Shown here: positions 20,521 to 29,033 of the stretch, one piece after another
Layout of the letters: every line of letters begins with the position of its first letter
Position numbering within the stretch: the first letter of the stretch is position 1
Assembly (NCBI RefSeq): GCF_001544555.2
Contig: NZ_FCOK02000002.1
Span: forward strand, 248,001-312,000
Direction of reading: 5' to 3'
DNA length: 64,000 nt
Source of the DNA: Caballeronia udeis
Lineage (GTDB): Bacteria > Pseudomonadota > Gammaproteobacteria > Burkholderiales > Burkholderiaceae
Position numbers and translations under genes: made by a program
Notes under the pieces: model-generated
Database searches by the model: none
Told to the model about the DNA's origin: nothing
The model's input: the letters and a program-made list of their open reading frames with translations, nothing else

Positions 20521-21467
20521 GGTAGAAAATTGATAGCCTCGTCGACAATATAATGGGGGCGTGCTTTGACCTCTTCATAGATGCCGCCAATATAGGCGCC
20601 CAGAATGCCAAGTACGATGAGCTGAACACCGCTGAACAACAGCAGCAACATAACAATAGTCGTCCAGCCACTGGGAATCGACCGGTTGACGAAATAGGCA
20701 CCCAGGGTTGCTATTCCCATCAGGAAACTCAAGCTGGCGAACCCTAGGCCCACAAATATGCTTAGCTTTAACGGTCGTGTGCTGAACGATAAAATCCCCG
20801 CAGTGGCCAACGCAATCATTCTAGATAGAGAATATTTGCTGGTACCGCCAGCGCGCTTTGCTGCAACGTATTCCACCGCCACCTGGTTGAACCCAATCCA
20901 CGTGAACAGGCCGCGCAGGAACATGTTTCGCTCGCGGACACCAGTCCGCATGATTTGTGCGACACGTTTTGTGACGAGTCTGAAATCGGCCGCATTCGCG
21001 TTGACCGGGATATCAGTGAAGTAATTTAAAACCCGGTAAAATATATTTCCGGTGAATTTACGCAGCGCGCTCGCGTCGGCGTTTTCGGCACGCACCGTGT
21101 AGACAATATCGTTCCCTTTTTCATGCTGCCTCAGCAGTTCAGGAATGAGCTGCGGCGGGTGCTGCAAATCACTATCCATCATGATCAGCACATCTGCGTC
21201 CTGAGCGTAGTCGATCCCTGCCAGCAAAGACATTTGGTGCCCGAACCTCGATGACAGCGTCAGTACTTGCAGCTCACGGTCGGTGTCCGCCAGCCGACGC
21301 AGAATGTCGGTCGTACCGTCGGAACAGCGGTCGACCACAAAAAGCAGTCGAGTCGAGTACGTGTCAGAGAGATTCGCAAGTACCTGCTTGGTCTCGAGGT
21401 AAAACCTTTCAATGACTTCTTTTTCATTGAATACCGGCGCGACGACCGTCAATTGTTTCTTTTGCAT
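20517..21467 (-). CDS. GtrB-like polyprenyl-phosphate glycosyltransferase (GT2)
   Basis: A 316-aa GT2 enzyme with an N-terminal GT-A domain (LTVVAPVFNEKEVIERFY, MMDSDLQHPPQLIPELL with the DxD-like acidic cluster, and a KRAGGTSKYSLSRM loop) and two C-terminal membrane segments. This is the architecture of GtrB/Dpm-type enzymes, which move a sugar from a nucleotide donor to undecaprenyl phosphate on the cytosolic face. It begins 2 bp after the RMD-like reductase and overlaps the methyltransferase by ATGA. The three preceding NDP-sugar genes of the operon probably make its donor (inference). Confidence 0.9.
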   Translation of the reverse strand: MQKKQLTVVAPVFNEKEVIERFYLETKQVLANLSDTYSTRLLFVVDRCSDGTTDILRRLADTDRELQVLTLSSRFGHQMSLLAGIDYAQDADVLIMMDSDLQHPPQLIPELLRQHEKGNDIVYTVRAENADASALRKFTGNIFYRVLNYFTDIPVNANAADFRLVTKRVAQIMRTGVRERNMFLRGLFTWIGFNQVAVEYVAAKRAGGTSKYSLSRMIALATAGILSFSTRPLKLSIFVGLGFASLSFLMGIATLGAYFVNRSIPSGWTTIVMLLLLFSGVQLIVLGILGAYIGGIYEEVKARPHYIVDEAINFLP

Positions 21468-21469
21468 CG

Positions 21470-22327
21470 CTACCGTGTCCTGGAAAGAGAGTGCGTCTTA
21501 CTGACGTCAGCGAAAATCACCGGGACGTCATAGCCGGGTCGCGAAGCTCCTGCGGCCTGCTCTTGCACAACAGACCAGTCGAGTTCGTTTTCTTTGAGCA
21601 TTGAGTCGAGCAATTGGCGCATTTGCACGGGCTTGCCACTGGCGACGTGGTAGATGTGACCTTTGGTGCCGAATTCGGCAATATCCATGATTAGCTCGGC
21701 GGCTGTCTGGCCACTGACATAGTCACGCGAGGCATCCAGATTGCCGATGGAGATCTTCTGAATCTCGCCACGCTTTAGCTTGATGATTTGCTGCTCAACC
21801 CGGCCTGGGAAAAGGCGTTCATTGAGCCCAGGCATCAAGAGATTAAAGATTCGCGCGATGACTACATTCGCGCCGAATTCATGAACGTATAGGCCGCCGA
21901 TTTGAGTCTGCAGCGCCTTGGATATACCGTAGTTAGAAACCGGCCTCAACACGCGATCTTCCGTGATCGGGTTTTCGGCCTCGGCGACGATCCCGTATTC
22001 TGCCGCGCTGCCGCAGAGGACAATTCTTGACCCCAAACCGCTGCTTTGGATCGCGTCAAGAATATGTCGTGCGCCCATTGCATTCACTGCAATATTCTCG
22101 TCAAGTGACCCGGAGAAACTTGCAGCCATATGGAAGACATGCGTGGGTTGAACCGAAAGAATCGCGCTTCGGATAGCAACCGGGTCGCTGAAATCGCACT
22201 CAACCAAGCCAGGGAGACCGGTATTGTGTCGTACCGCTCCCACGACGTCCCAATCGGGTTTTTGAGCGAGCCAGCGCATGAAGAAACTGCCGACAGCCCC
22301 CCGTGCTCCGGTTACTAACGCTTTCAT
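21470..22327 (-). CDS. NAD(P)-dependent sugar epimerase/reductase, RMD-like
   Basis: A 285-aa extended SDR protein. N-terminal ALVTGARGAVGSF is the nucleotide-binding loop, CGSAAEYG supplies the catalytic Ser/Thr region, and YGISK holds the Tyr-x-x-x-Lys pair. The blocks IGNLDASRDYVSGQ and a G-x-x-YHVASG turn are typical of GDP-4-keto-6-deoxy-D-mannose reductase (RMD), so it may complete Gmd chemistry or reduce the product of the dehydratase at 23049. It overlaps the nucleotidyltransferase by ATGA (22324-22327), so equal expression is expected. A 4-ketoreductase or epimerase role is well supported; the exact NDP-sugar is not. Confidence 0.82.
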   Translation of the reverse strand: MKALVTGARGAVGSFFMRWLAQKPDWDVVGAVRHNTGLPGLVECDFSDPVAIRSAILSVQPTHVFHMAASFSGSLDENIAVNAMGARHILDAIQSSGLGSRIVLCGSAAEYGIVAEAENPITEDRVLRPVSNYGISKALQTQIGGLYVHEFGANVVIARIFNLLMPGLNERLFPGRVEQQIIKLKRGEIQKISIGNLDASRDYVSGQTAAELIMDIAEFGTKGHIYHVASGKPVQMRQLLDSMLKENELDWSVVQEQAAGASRPGYDVPVIFADVSKTHSLSRTR

Positions 22328-23040
22328 CGGAGTTCAATTCCAAGCCGTTCCGCCAATGCGTCGAAGTTGTCGTCTGCATATTGGTAGTCATCCGGCCGGC
22401 CAATATCCAGCCAATATCCAGAAAACGGCTTGATCTGGATCTTTGTTCCTTTCTCTAACCCGTCAACCATGAGGTTGTCGAAGCCATATATTTTTCCGCG
22501 AGGCAGCGACTCAATTACCCTACGATTAATGCAATAGATACCCATACTTACGTCGAAATGATAGACGGGCTTCTCTTGGAAAGCCGTCAGTCGATTTTCT
22601 TCGTCGTATTTCAGCACACCAAAGTCAACCTTGACTTCACGCTGATACGCGGAAACCGATACATCGCTTCCATCGCGCTCATGGCTATCGAAGAATGCGC
22701 GGTAGTCGAGATCGCACAGAATATCGCCATTCATCACCAGAAAATTTTCTGGCAAATCGTCTATGAGTGTGATAGGGCCAATGGTGCTGAGAGGTTCGTC
22801 CTCAAGCGAATAGTCGAGCTTTAACCCAAGCCGCGAACCATCACCGAAATACGCCATGATGAGGTTCGACAGGTGGTTAACGGCCAGAGTTACGTGAGTA
22901 AACCCGGCTTTTTTCAGCTGCATCAGGACTATCTCGAGAATCGAGTATTTCCCGCCCAGCGGGACCAGCGGTTTTGGAATGAGCGTTGTGAAAGGACGCA
23001 GTCGCGTACCTTTGCCACCGGCAAGAATAATTGCTCGCAT
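22324..23040 (-). CDS. Sugar-1-phosphate nucleotidyltransferase (short form)
   Basis: A 238-aa enzyme with the nucleotidyltransferase fold: AIILAGGKGTRLRPFT is the signature loop, PKPLVPLGGK the substrate lysine region, FLVMNGDILCD the metal-binding Asp, and FQEKP the second lysine motif. It activates a sugar-1-phosphate to an NDP-sugar. It has no isomerase or left-handed helix domain, unlike the ManC proteins at 30262 and 39881. In LegB-type pathways a short enzyme of this kind makes a GDP-hexosamine; a hexose is equally possible here. It starts 8 bp after the dehydratase and overlaps the reductase. Confidence 0.86.
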   Translation of the reverse strand: MRAIILAGGKGTRLRPFTTLIPKPLVPLGGKYSILEIVLMQLKKAGFTHVTLAVNHLSNLIMAYFGDGSRLGLKLDYSLEDEPLSTIGPITLIDDLPENFLVMNGDILCDLDYRAFFDSHERDGSDVSVSAYQREVKVDFGVLKYDEENRLTAFQEKPVYHFDVSMGIYCINRRVIESLPRGKIYGFDNLMVDGLEKGTKIQIKPFSGYWLDIGRPDDYQYADDNFDALAERLGIELR

Positions 23041-23048
23041 GCGATCTC

Positions 23049-24047
23049 CTACAGGTTATAGAGCCAAGCTTTATATTTGGCCAAATTCTCGGCCTTTTTA
23101 AACCAGGCAACCGTATCAGCGAGGCCGGCTGATAAGTCATACGAGGGCGACCATCCTGCTATGCGCTTGATCTTTTGATTGTCGCCGATCAAACGAAAGA
23201 CCTCCGACTTATCAGGCCGTAACCGATCCTCTTGCGTCACGATTCGAGCACTTGGATTCAATTGCCGTATCAGGTCGTTGGCTACGTCACCAATCGAATA
23301 CTCTGTGTTGGTTGCGATATTGACTTCTTCGCCTACTGCATCATCAGCCTCGGCAAGCGCAATGAACCCTTGCACAGTGTCCTTGACATAGTTGAAGTCG
23401 CGCGTGGGCGACACGCTACCCAACGAGATTTCTTCTACGCCGCTAAGCAGTTGCGTAATGATCGTCGGGATAACGGCGCGCGCTGATTGTCGAGGGCCGT
23501 ACGTGTTGAACGGCCGCACAATGACAACAGGCGTCTCAAATGAGCGATAAAACGATTCCGCAAGGCGATCCGCGCCAATTTTCGTAGCGCTGTAGGGCGA
23601 TTGACCTTGGAAGGGATGTTTTTCGTCAATAGGCGCATATTGCGCGGTGCCATAAACTTCGGATGTCGAAGTAACCAGAACACGCTGCACATTCGACTGA
23701 CGCGCTGCTTGCAGGACGTTCAGTGTTCCTTTGATATTCGTGTCGACATACGAGTCGGGCGAATGGTACGAGAATGGGATCGCAATCAAGGCTGCGAGAT
23801 GGAAGACCACGTCGCAATCTTTCATTGCTTCCCGAACGCCATTCGGATCCCTGATGTCACCGGCGAAGACGTCGAGCGTCCGCTGCTGTGCAGCGGGCAA
23901 GGTGTCTAACCATCCCCAGCTATTAAACGAGTTGTAGTAGACGAATGAGCGGACAGTACAACCGCGCGCTAACAAAGCCTCGACCAGATGGCTACCAATA
24001 AAGCCGTCGGCTCCTGTTACAAGTACTCGCTTCCCAGCTAGATTCAT
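23049..24047 (-). CDS. NAD-dependent 4,6-dehydratase, LegB-like SDR
   Basis: A 332-aa extended SDR enzyme with TGADGFIGSHLVEALL (residues 10-25), the distinctive YYNSFNSWGWLD block of the LegB-like family, TSTSEVYG and the catalytic SPYSATK. LegB-type enzymes remove water from C4/C6 of an NDP-activated (amino)sugar to give the 4-keto-6-deoxy form. It is the first gene of the leftward operon that continues through nucleotidyltransferase, reductase, GT2, methyltransferase, GtrA and the YfhO-like protein. I infer one pathway: activate, dehydrate, reduce, load on lipid, flip, transfer. No LegC aminotransferase is present, so the product is probably a plain or N-acetylated deoxyhexose. Confidence 0.86.
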   Translation of the reverse strand: MNLAGKRVLVTGADGFIGSHLVEALLARGCTVRSFVYYNSFNSWGWLDTLPAAQQRTLDVFAGDIRDPNGVREAMKDCDVVFHLAALIAIPFSYHSPDSYVDTNIKGTLNVLQAARQSNVQRVLVTSTSEVYGTAQYAPIDEKHPFQGQSPYSATKIGADRLAESFYRSFETPVVIVRPFNTYGPRQSARAVIPTIITQLLSGVEEISLGSVSPTRDFNYVKDTVQGFIALAEADDAVGEEVNIATNTEYSIGDVANDLIRQLNPSARIVTQEDRLRPDKSEVFRLIGDNQKIKRIAGWSPSYDLSAGLADTVAWFKKAENLAKYKAWLYNL

Positions 24048-24455
24048 CTAAGTTTTCCCATTTTTGAAGGTGCGAAGAGGCACGAGACTCGCCTGTATTG
24101 GCGCTAGCCCGGATCAACAATTTGCCACTTTACCCAAATTCTACACCGTGATCGCTACGTAACAAGCGATCACAATGGTTCGCTGTGGCATCTATCCATT
24201 AGGGAAGAGGCTTGCTGAGCGCTGCTTGTCGCACCTTGTCAAAACAACACGTCGATTACGGGCGCAGTTTCGAAAGCCTGGTGCGCTCTGGCGTCGCGGA
24301 GAAAGTATCCTTGCCCGCGGCGTCCAGCATCGATCGCGGAGCCAACCGCGAGGTCATAACGACCGATAGCCGAGACTCCACGCCCTCACATACAATCGAC
24401 CTCGCTCCGATCACGAGCGTGTCCCACGGTAAGCGGTATCGATATTTCATTAAAA
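24048..24455. other. Divergent intergenic region
   Basis: It separates the leftward sugar operon from the rightward sulfotransferase gene and must hold promoters for both. A TACAAT hexamer at 24391-24396, 60 bases before the sulfotransferase start, is a possible -10. No paired -35 is clear. No gene is recognisable. Confidence 0.4.
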
Positions 24456-25241
24456 ATGCGCATAGTACTGATTCACTATCACCTCTTCAAAAACGCCGGC
24501 TCCACAATGGACGCTATCCTGGGCCGTAGTTTTCAAGCGGATGCGCACGGTTATATCGAGGGTCCGGAGCCGTGGTCTACGGTCAGGCCGCAGGAACTGT
24601 TGAGCTATGTGCAAGCCAATCCTCAAGTCGGCCTGGTTTCCAGCCACCAGGCACGTCTACCAATACCTGCCCACGCCGAGATCAGGTTCTTTCCAGTCCT
24701 CTTCTTGCGTCATCCGATCGACCGCTTCGCGTCGGTGTACGAATACGAGCGCCGACAACCCGCCGACAGTACCAGTCCGAGCGCAATCATCGCGCGGGAC
24801 AACGACCTGAAAACCTTCGCCGAGTGGACGATAGGGCGCGAGGCAACCGCCGTCTGCCGCAACTTCCAGGTCATCCACCTTGCTGGCGCACAGGGCGACA
24901 TGCGCTTCGCGCGTGCAACGCATGACGACTACCTGACGGCATTGACTCGCCTCAAGGAGCTTCCATTCTTCGGTTTGGTTGAGTTTTTCGACGAATCCTT
25001 GCTGGGCTTGCAGCACCTTTTGCGACCGCATATTGGCGAGATCGATCTGGCTTTTACCATCGAAAACGCAAGTCCCGGGCGCCTTCGAACGCTGGATGAG
25101 CGGCTCTACCGCATTGAAAATGAGCTCGGTGCCGCGCTTTATCGGGATTTGCTAGAAATCAACGCGTTGGACATGTTGCTCTATCGAGAAGCGCAGCAAC
25201 TATTTTCTACGCTTCGGGCTCGCCAACAAACGCGGGGATAG
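24456..25241 (+). CDS. Sulfotransferase-family protein (PAPS-dependent, glycan)
   Basis: A 261-aa protein with both PAPS-binding elements of the Sulfotransfer_2 fold. The 5'-phosphosulfate loop is HLFKNAGSTM (residues 9-18, Lys12 corresponding to the usual HxPKTGGTS), and the 3'-phosphate element is LRHPIDRFASVYEYERR (84-100, with Arg85 and Ser93). It would transfer sulfate from PAPS to a hydroxyl of a sugar in the cytosol. The APS kinase at the left edge of the window supplies PAPS. It is a single rightward gene between two leftward Gtr-like operons, with no strong ribosome-binding site. Target sugar unknown; a sulfated O-antigen is inferred. Confidence 0.85.
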   Translation: MRIVLIHYHLFKNAGSTMDAILGRSFQADAHGYIEGPEPWSTVRPQELLSYVQANPQVGLVSSHQARLPIPAHAEIRFFPVLFLRHPIDRFASVYEYERRQPADSTSPSAIIARDNDLKTFAEWTIGREATAVCRNFQVIHLAGAQGDMRFARATHDDYLTALTRLKELPFFGLVEFFDESLLGLQHLLRPHIGEIDLAFTIENASPGRLRTLDERLYRIENELGAALYRDLLEINALDMLLYREAQQLFSTLRARQQTRG

Positions 25242-25259
25242 GGATCTGGATGTGACCGT

Positions 25260-25500
25260 TTACGTCTGGCGCGCAGGCGTTTTCGCTCGCCAGACGGGTA
25301 AGGAATACGGCACGTGACAGATGGTGCGACATCGAAGATCAATAAGCTCAGCAATGCGAACAAGATAGCGGAGCCTACCGAAGAAAAAGAGCGGTCGGTA
25401 ATAAGACGGGATTTGCGCGATGGCAAAAAGAACCCGCGCTCCGTCCGGCAGTGTCTGCAACGCCGGCCGGTAGCGACCGTATTGCTACGAGCTGAGAGCG
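25260..25500 (-). pseudogene. Frameshifted C-terminal remnant of a GtrB-like GT2 gene
   Basis: Read leftward from about 25470, one frame encodes LQTLPDGARVLFAIAQI and YYRPLFFFG, almost identical to LQTLPDGARVIFAIAQI and YYRPLLFFG near the C-terminus of the intact GT2 at 27841-28830. Similarity then jumps to a second frame (GSAILFALLSLLI against GILFAIASLVI) and back to the first (LRCRTICHVP against LRYRYIHHVP). Two frameshifts and the missing catalytic N-terminus make this a dead fragment. It lies just downstream of the second Gtr-like trio and marks a lost duplicate or recombination scar. Confidence 0.8.
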
Positions 25501-25530
25501 GCCAGGTGGGCCGATCAGTAGCCATTCATC

Positions 25531-27288
25531 TCAACAGCCGCTGGAAAACTTCTCGTACAGCCGCCTCGTCCACGAATCAGAGCGATACACCTTGAGGGCG
25601 AAGCCGGCTTCCTTCGCGAAGTCCACGCCCGCAGTCGTATCCACTACGATGTTCTGAACGGGTAAATGGCAAGAGACTGGAATGACCTGATTCGCGTACA
25701 TGGAGTGCTCTCCCGCGACTCCGGTTCCCGAGGCTCGAACAGTGAACATGGGCACGCTGGGAGGTGCCACCCATGTCATCCAGGGTTGACCGATCTGGAC
25801 GTAGACCGATTTCACGGGAACATGTAGGGCGACGGAAAGCCGGCTTGGCTCAGCCGTTGCCGTGTACTCGTCACTCTTGAGCGCGCTCATCCTCGTAAGG
25901 TCGGCGGCAATCAAAAGAAGCACGACTGCCAGAACAGCGTAAAGCCATTGTCTGCGCATCGCGGCGGCAATCATCAACAGCATGACAGCACCGGCACCCA
26001 GGGCAAGATTGCGGGCGGCGTCCGTGTTTTGCTCGTCGGGCAACTCCACTGGCAAGGCAACGCCAACGTTGACTTTGCCGACCCGGTCGAACATCCATTG
26101 ATATGAGACCGTGGATTGCCGATTTTCCAGGAAGATGTTCGGTCTGGTAATGAACAACACGGTGTTGGCCAGCGTCACCGCGATCAGCGCAAGCGCGATC
26201 AGCCTCAGCAGGAAATGCTTGCTGACCGGCCACCAGATACAGAGTCCAACCGTCAGCATGGGCATCGACATCACCCAGAATCGTGCGGGCCAGCACTCAC
26301 CAGGATTCACGCCAACGCCTGTCAGCGCCGCAATGATCGCAAGAACCAATGCCTGGACACCAATTTTTGACTTTCGCATAACGCCGATCCAAATGCCGGC
26401 GTAGCCGAGCAGCCAGATGGGCGCATAAGCGAACAAGCCATGGCGAACATTGAACAACTGCATCGCGATGACGGAGAACCACTCCGTCGGAAGAGGGGGG
26501 CGCGCTGAATTCACCGGCCCGGTGATCGCACCGTAAATCTCTATGTTAAGAACCACGAGCAATGCTGCGGCGCCTACCGCCAAGACAGCTAGACACACAG
26601 CCCGCGCACGAAGTCCGCGCTGGTAGATCTGCCAAAGAAAGATTGCGTACAGCGCTACCGTTACAACGGAACCGCGCATATGCACAAACGGGATCAGCAA
26701 AATCAGAACGGCGGTCACGGCATCCGCGCGGACCGATCGATCGATTGTTTGCAAGCGCTCCCACGTCACGCAGACCAGCGCGAAGACGAACGTCTCCATG
26801 TAGAAAAGATGGAGATAGGGAAGGAGCGGTATGGATAAAGCGGCGATCGTGACTGCCAGCTTAGGCGCGGCCGAATCACTGAGTCTCTGGCACAGCTTGT
26901 ACAGGTAATAAAGTCCAATCAGCCCTGCTATAAGCGTCACGAAACGCAGTCCTGCCAACGAGAACATGAGTCCGATCGGTGACAGTATCGCTGGCAGATA
27001 AACGCCATTTAACAAGACGACACCGCCAGCGCCCATCGGCAGAGCGTCCGCCGTATGGCCGGTGGCATCAAAATATAGCTTCTGAAAGTCGGGCAGTGAC
27101 ATAACAAAATGGCCACTGTGAAGAAACGAAGCTGAGTACATCAGATACCGGGGCTCGTCACCGGTAAGCTCTTGTCTTTTTGTCAGCAGCAGCACAGCGA
27201 ACACGACTATGGCCAGGCATATTAAAAAGATATGACTCTTCTGCAATGCCGGCTTGGTGTTGCTGAAGCTCTCGTTTTTGTTCTTCAT
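25531..27288 (-). CDS. Polytopic membrane GT-C-like glycosyltransferase
   Basis: A 585-aa inner-membrane protein with about ten or more hydrophobic segments and a C-terminal periplasmic domain of ~100 residues. After TM1 it carries LTGDEPRYLMYSASFL, the acidic Asp-Glu motif of the first periplasmic loop in PMT/ArnT-like GT-C enzymes. It is the third member of a GT2-GtrA-GT-C set (28830 to 25531), 148 bp after gtrA, so it probably moves a sugar from a flipped undecaprenyl carrier to the O-antigen in the periplasm. It does not closely resemble the YfhO-like protein at 17000, so a different acceptor or sugar is expected. Confidence 0.8.
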   Translation of the reverse strand: MKNKNESFSNTKPALQKSHIFLICLAIVVFAVLLLTKRQELTGDEPRYLMYSASFLHSGHFVMSLPDFQKLYFDATGHTADALPMGAGGVVLLNGVYLPAILSPIGLMFSLAGLRFVTLIAGLIGLYYLYKLCQRLSDSAAPKLAVTIAALSIPLLPYLHLFYMETFVFALVCVTWERLQTIDRSVRADAVTAVLILLIPFVHMRGSVVTVALYAIFLWQIYQRGLRARAVCLAVLAVGAAALLVVLNIEIYGAITGPVNSARPPLPTEWFSVIAMQLFNVRHGLFAYAPIWLLGYAGIWIGVMRKSKIGVQALVLAIIAALTGVGVNPGECWPARFWVMSMPMLTVGLCIWWPVSKHFLLRLIALALIAVTLANTVLFITRPNIFLENRQSTVSYQWMFDRVGKVNVGVALPVELPDEQNTDAARNLALGAGAVMLLMIAAAMRRQWLYAVLAVVLLLIAADLTRMSALKSDEYTATAEPSRLSVALHVPVKSVYVQIGQPWMTWVAPPSVPMFTVRASGTGVAGEHSMYANQVIPVSCHLPVQNIVVDTTAGVDFAKEAGFALKVYRSDSWTRRLYEKFSSGC

Positions 27289-27436
27289 TTGATATACGTA
27301 CCTACCGAGAGAAAGAGGGGAGCCTAAGTTTTGGACGCATGCATTCTAACAGCAGAAAAACTGTGTCCCACAGCCATGAGAGGGCTGCTCAGAAGACAAC
27401 AAGGGGTCCTGGCGGGATGCGCTTGCAGCAGCGGCT

Positions 27437-27844
27437 TCAGCGTTTTTTGAACACCCAGAAATGGGCCCCGGCGTAGTTAAAGAACATACCGACAACTGAC
27501 CCCGCCGCCAGCGGTACGACGGGATACGCCCTTAAGGCGGCATGGGAAGCCACCAGCGCCGCAAACACGCCGAGGTTCAGCAGCGCTCCGACCGACTGAA
27601 CGGCAAAATAGCTGGCGTACTCACGCCTTTTGCCCCCGGTTTGCCCTTCTGCAGACCTGAACACCCAAGTCCGGTTCAAAACCCACGTGACGAAAACGGC
27701 GATCAGAAAGGATATGACACGGGCGAGATAGACGTTTACGCCCAGCTTTTGCGCTAGCAGCGACAGCACGCCAGCGTCGACCATGAATCCGACCGCACCC
27801 ACGCAACCAAACGCGAGCAGCTTTTTAATGAGGGCCTTGCTCAT
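27437..27844 (-). CDS. GtrA-family flippase-like membrane protein
   Basis: A 135-aa protein with four membrane segments and GtrA landmarks: LIKKLLAFGCVGAVGFMVD at the start, FVTWVLNRTWVFRS in the middle and NYAGAHFWVFKKR at the end. The likely role is flipping a polyprenyl-phosphate-sugar. It overlaps the upstream GT2 by ATGA at 27841-27844, indicating coupled translation. It differs clearly from the GtrA at 19457, so the two sets are separate systems and not a recent duplication. Confidence 0.9.
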   Translation of the reverse strand: MSKALIKKLLAFGCVGAVGFMVDAGVLSLLAQKLGVNVYLARVISFLIAVFVTWVLNRTWVFRSAEGQTGGKRREYASYFAVQSVGALLNLGVFAALVASHAALRAYPVVPLAAGSVVGMFFNYAGAHFWVFKKR

Positions 27845-28830
27845 CGAATTCGACGTGCCCTGTCTGTTTCGGTCTGTTGGAGGAGAAACCTTTCAGCTTC
27901 CATTCGCTGTTGGTGGACCACGGTATCGAGGATAAGACCCACTCCAGTGATCATCATGGCGGCAACGCCGATCGCAGACGCCAGGATCGCTAGCGGCACG
28001 TGGTGAATGTAGCGGTATCTGAGCCAGTCATCGAAAACGGGTAAAGCGATGACCAGACTCGCAATGGCAAACAGGATTCCTAACGTGCCGAAGAAAAGCA
28101 GGGGGCGGTAGTACCGCAGGATCTGCGCAATGGCAAAAATTACGCGAGCGCCGTCGGGCAGTGTCTGCAATTTGGAAACGCTCCCTGCCGGGCGATCCTT
28201 GTATTCAACAGGCACTTCCACAATGCGGCAGCGCTGATGCAGCGCATGCAGCGTCATATCAGTCTCGATCTGAAAGCCTTCCACGAGGATGGGGTAAGAC
28301 TTGACGAAGGCCCGATTGAATACGCGATATCCGCTCATGATATCGGTAAGGCTAGCCCCAAAAAAACGGTTGACCATGCCTTGGACCAGCGAGTTACCGA
28401 ATCCGTGCAGGGGGCGGTCGTTCTCCTTGGCGTAATGACCGCCTGAATGCCGGTCGCCGACGACCATGTCCGCTCGTCCCGCCATGATCGGTGCTATGAG
28501 GTCGTGCACGCGCTCGGCCGGATAAGTCAGGTCGGCGTCGGCCAGGACATAGATGTCTGCATCTATCTCAAGGAATGCCCGGCGCAAGGCATTGCCTTTG
28601 CCTTGCCTCTTTTCGAAAATGACTGCGCCCTCGCAAGGCAATTGCGCGAGCGTCTGTTCGGCGAGTGCCTGGGTGTCGTCCTTCGAGTTGTTGTTGACTA
28701 CATACAGCGACGCACCGGGCAGTTCACGATGAAACGCCTTCATGATCTCCACGATTGTCGCTGCCTCGTTATAAGCCGGCAGGACGATGGCGATACGGGG
28801 CTGGTATTCTCGGACTGGTTGTGTCGTCAT
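27841..28830 (-). CDS. GtrB-like GT2 glycosyltransferase
   Basis: A 329-aa enzyme with a GT-A domain (IAIVLPAYNEAATIVEIMKA, IYVLADADLTYP with its DxD motif, MVVGDRHSGGHY) and two C-terminal membrane segments. The frame opens at 28947, but I use the ATG at 28828-28830 because the domain begins soon after it and the upstream part is an unrelated hydrophobic extension. It should load a sugar on undecaprenyl phosphate for the GtrA/GT-C pair that follows. A TATAAT on the minus strand (28894-28889) lies 59 bases upstream of this start. A decayed relative of its C-terminus lies at 25260-25500. Confidence 0.88.
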   Translation of the reverse strand: MTTQPVREYQPRIAIVLPAYNEAATIVEIMKAFHRELPGASLYVVNNNSKDDTQALAEQTLAQLPCEGAVIFEKRQGKGNALRRAFLEIDADIYVLADADLTYPAERVHDLIAPIMAGRADMVVGDRHSGGHYAKENDRPLHGFGNSLVQGMVNRFFGASLTDIMSGYRVFNRAFVKSYPILVEGFQIETDMTLHALHQRCRIVEVPVEYKDRPAGSVSKLQTLPDGARVIFAIAQILRYYRPLLFFGTLGILFAIASLVIALPVFDDWLRYRYIHHVPLAILASAIGVAAMMITGVGLILDTVVHQQRMEAERFLLQQTETDRARRIR

Positions 28831-28888
28831 TTTGTCACTACGAATTTGGCGCGAACTGTCTGGCAAACATGGGCACAGGAAGGCGCGG

Positions 28889-28894
28889 ATTATA
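28889..28894 (-). promoter_or_regulatory. Candidate -10 element for the second Gtr-like operon
   Basis: On the minus strand the sequence reads TATGTATAATCC, with a perfect TATAAT 59 bases before the GT2 start at 28830. A standard -35 at 16-18 bases is weak, so this is tentative. Confidence 0.3.
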
Positions 28895-29033
28895 CATAAG
28901 GCCACAGCAGCAAATGCCGCGGCGAGCGAAGCGTCAGACCAGTGCAATTGAGCGACGTAACTATAAGATGGAAGCCTGACTGCCCATTCGCCTGCAAAGG
29001 CGGCGGAACACAGGGCGTTCAGTAATATAGTTT

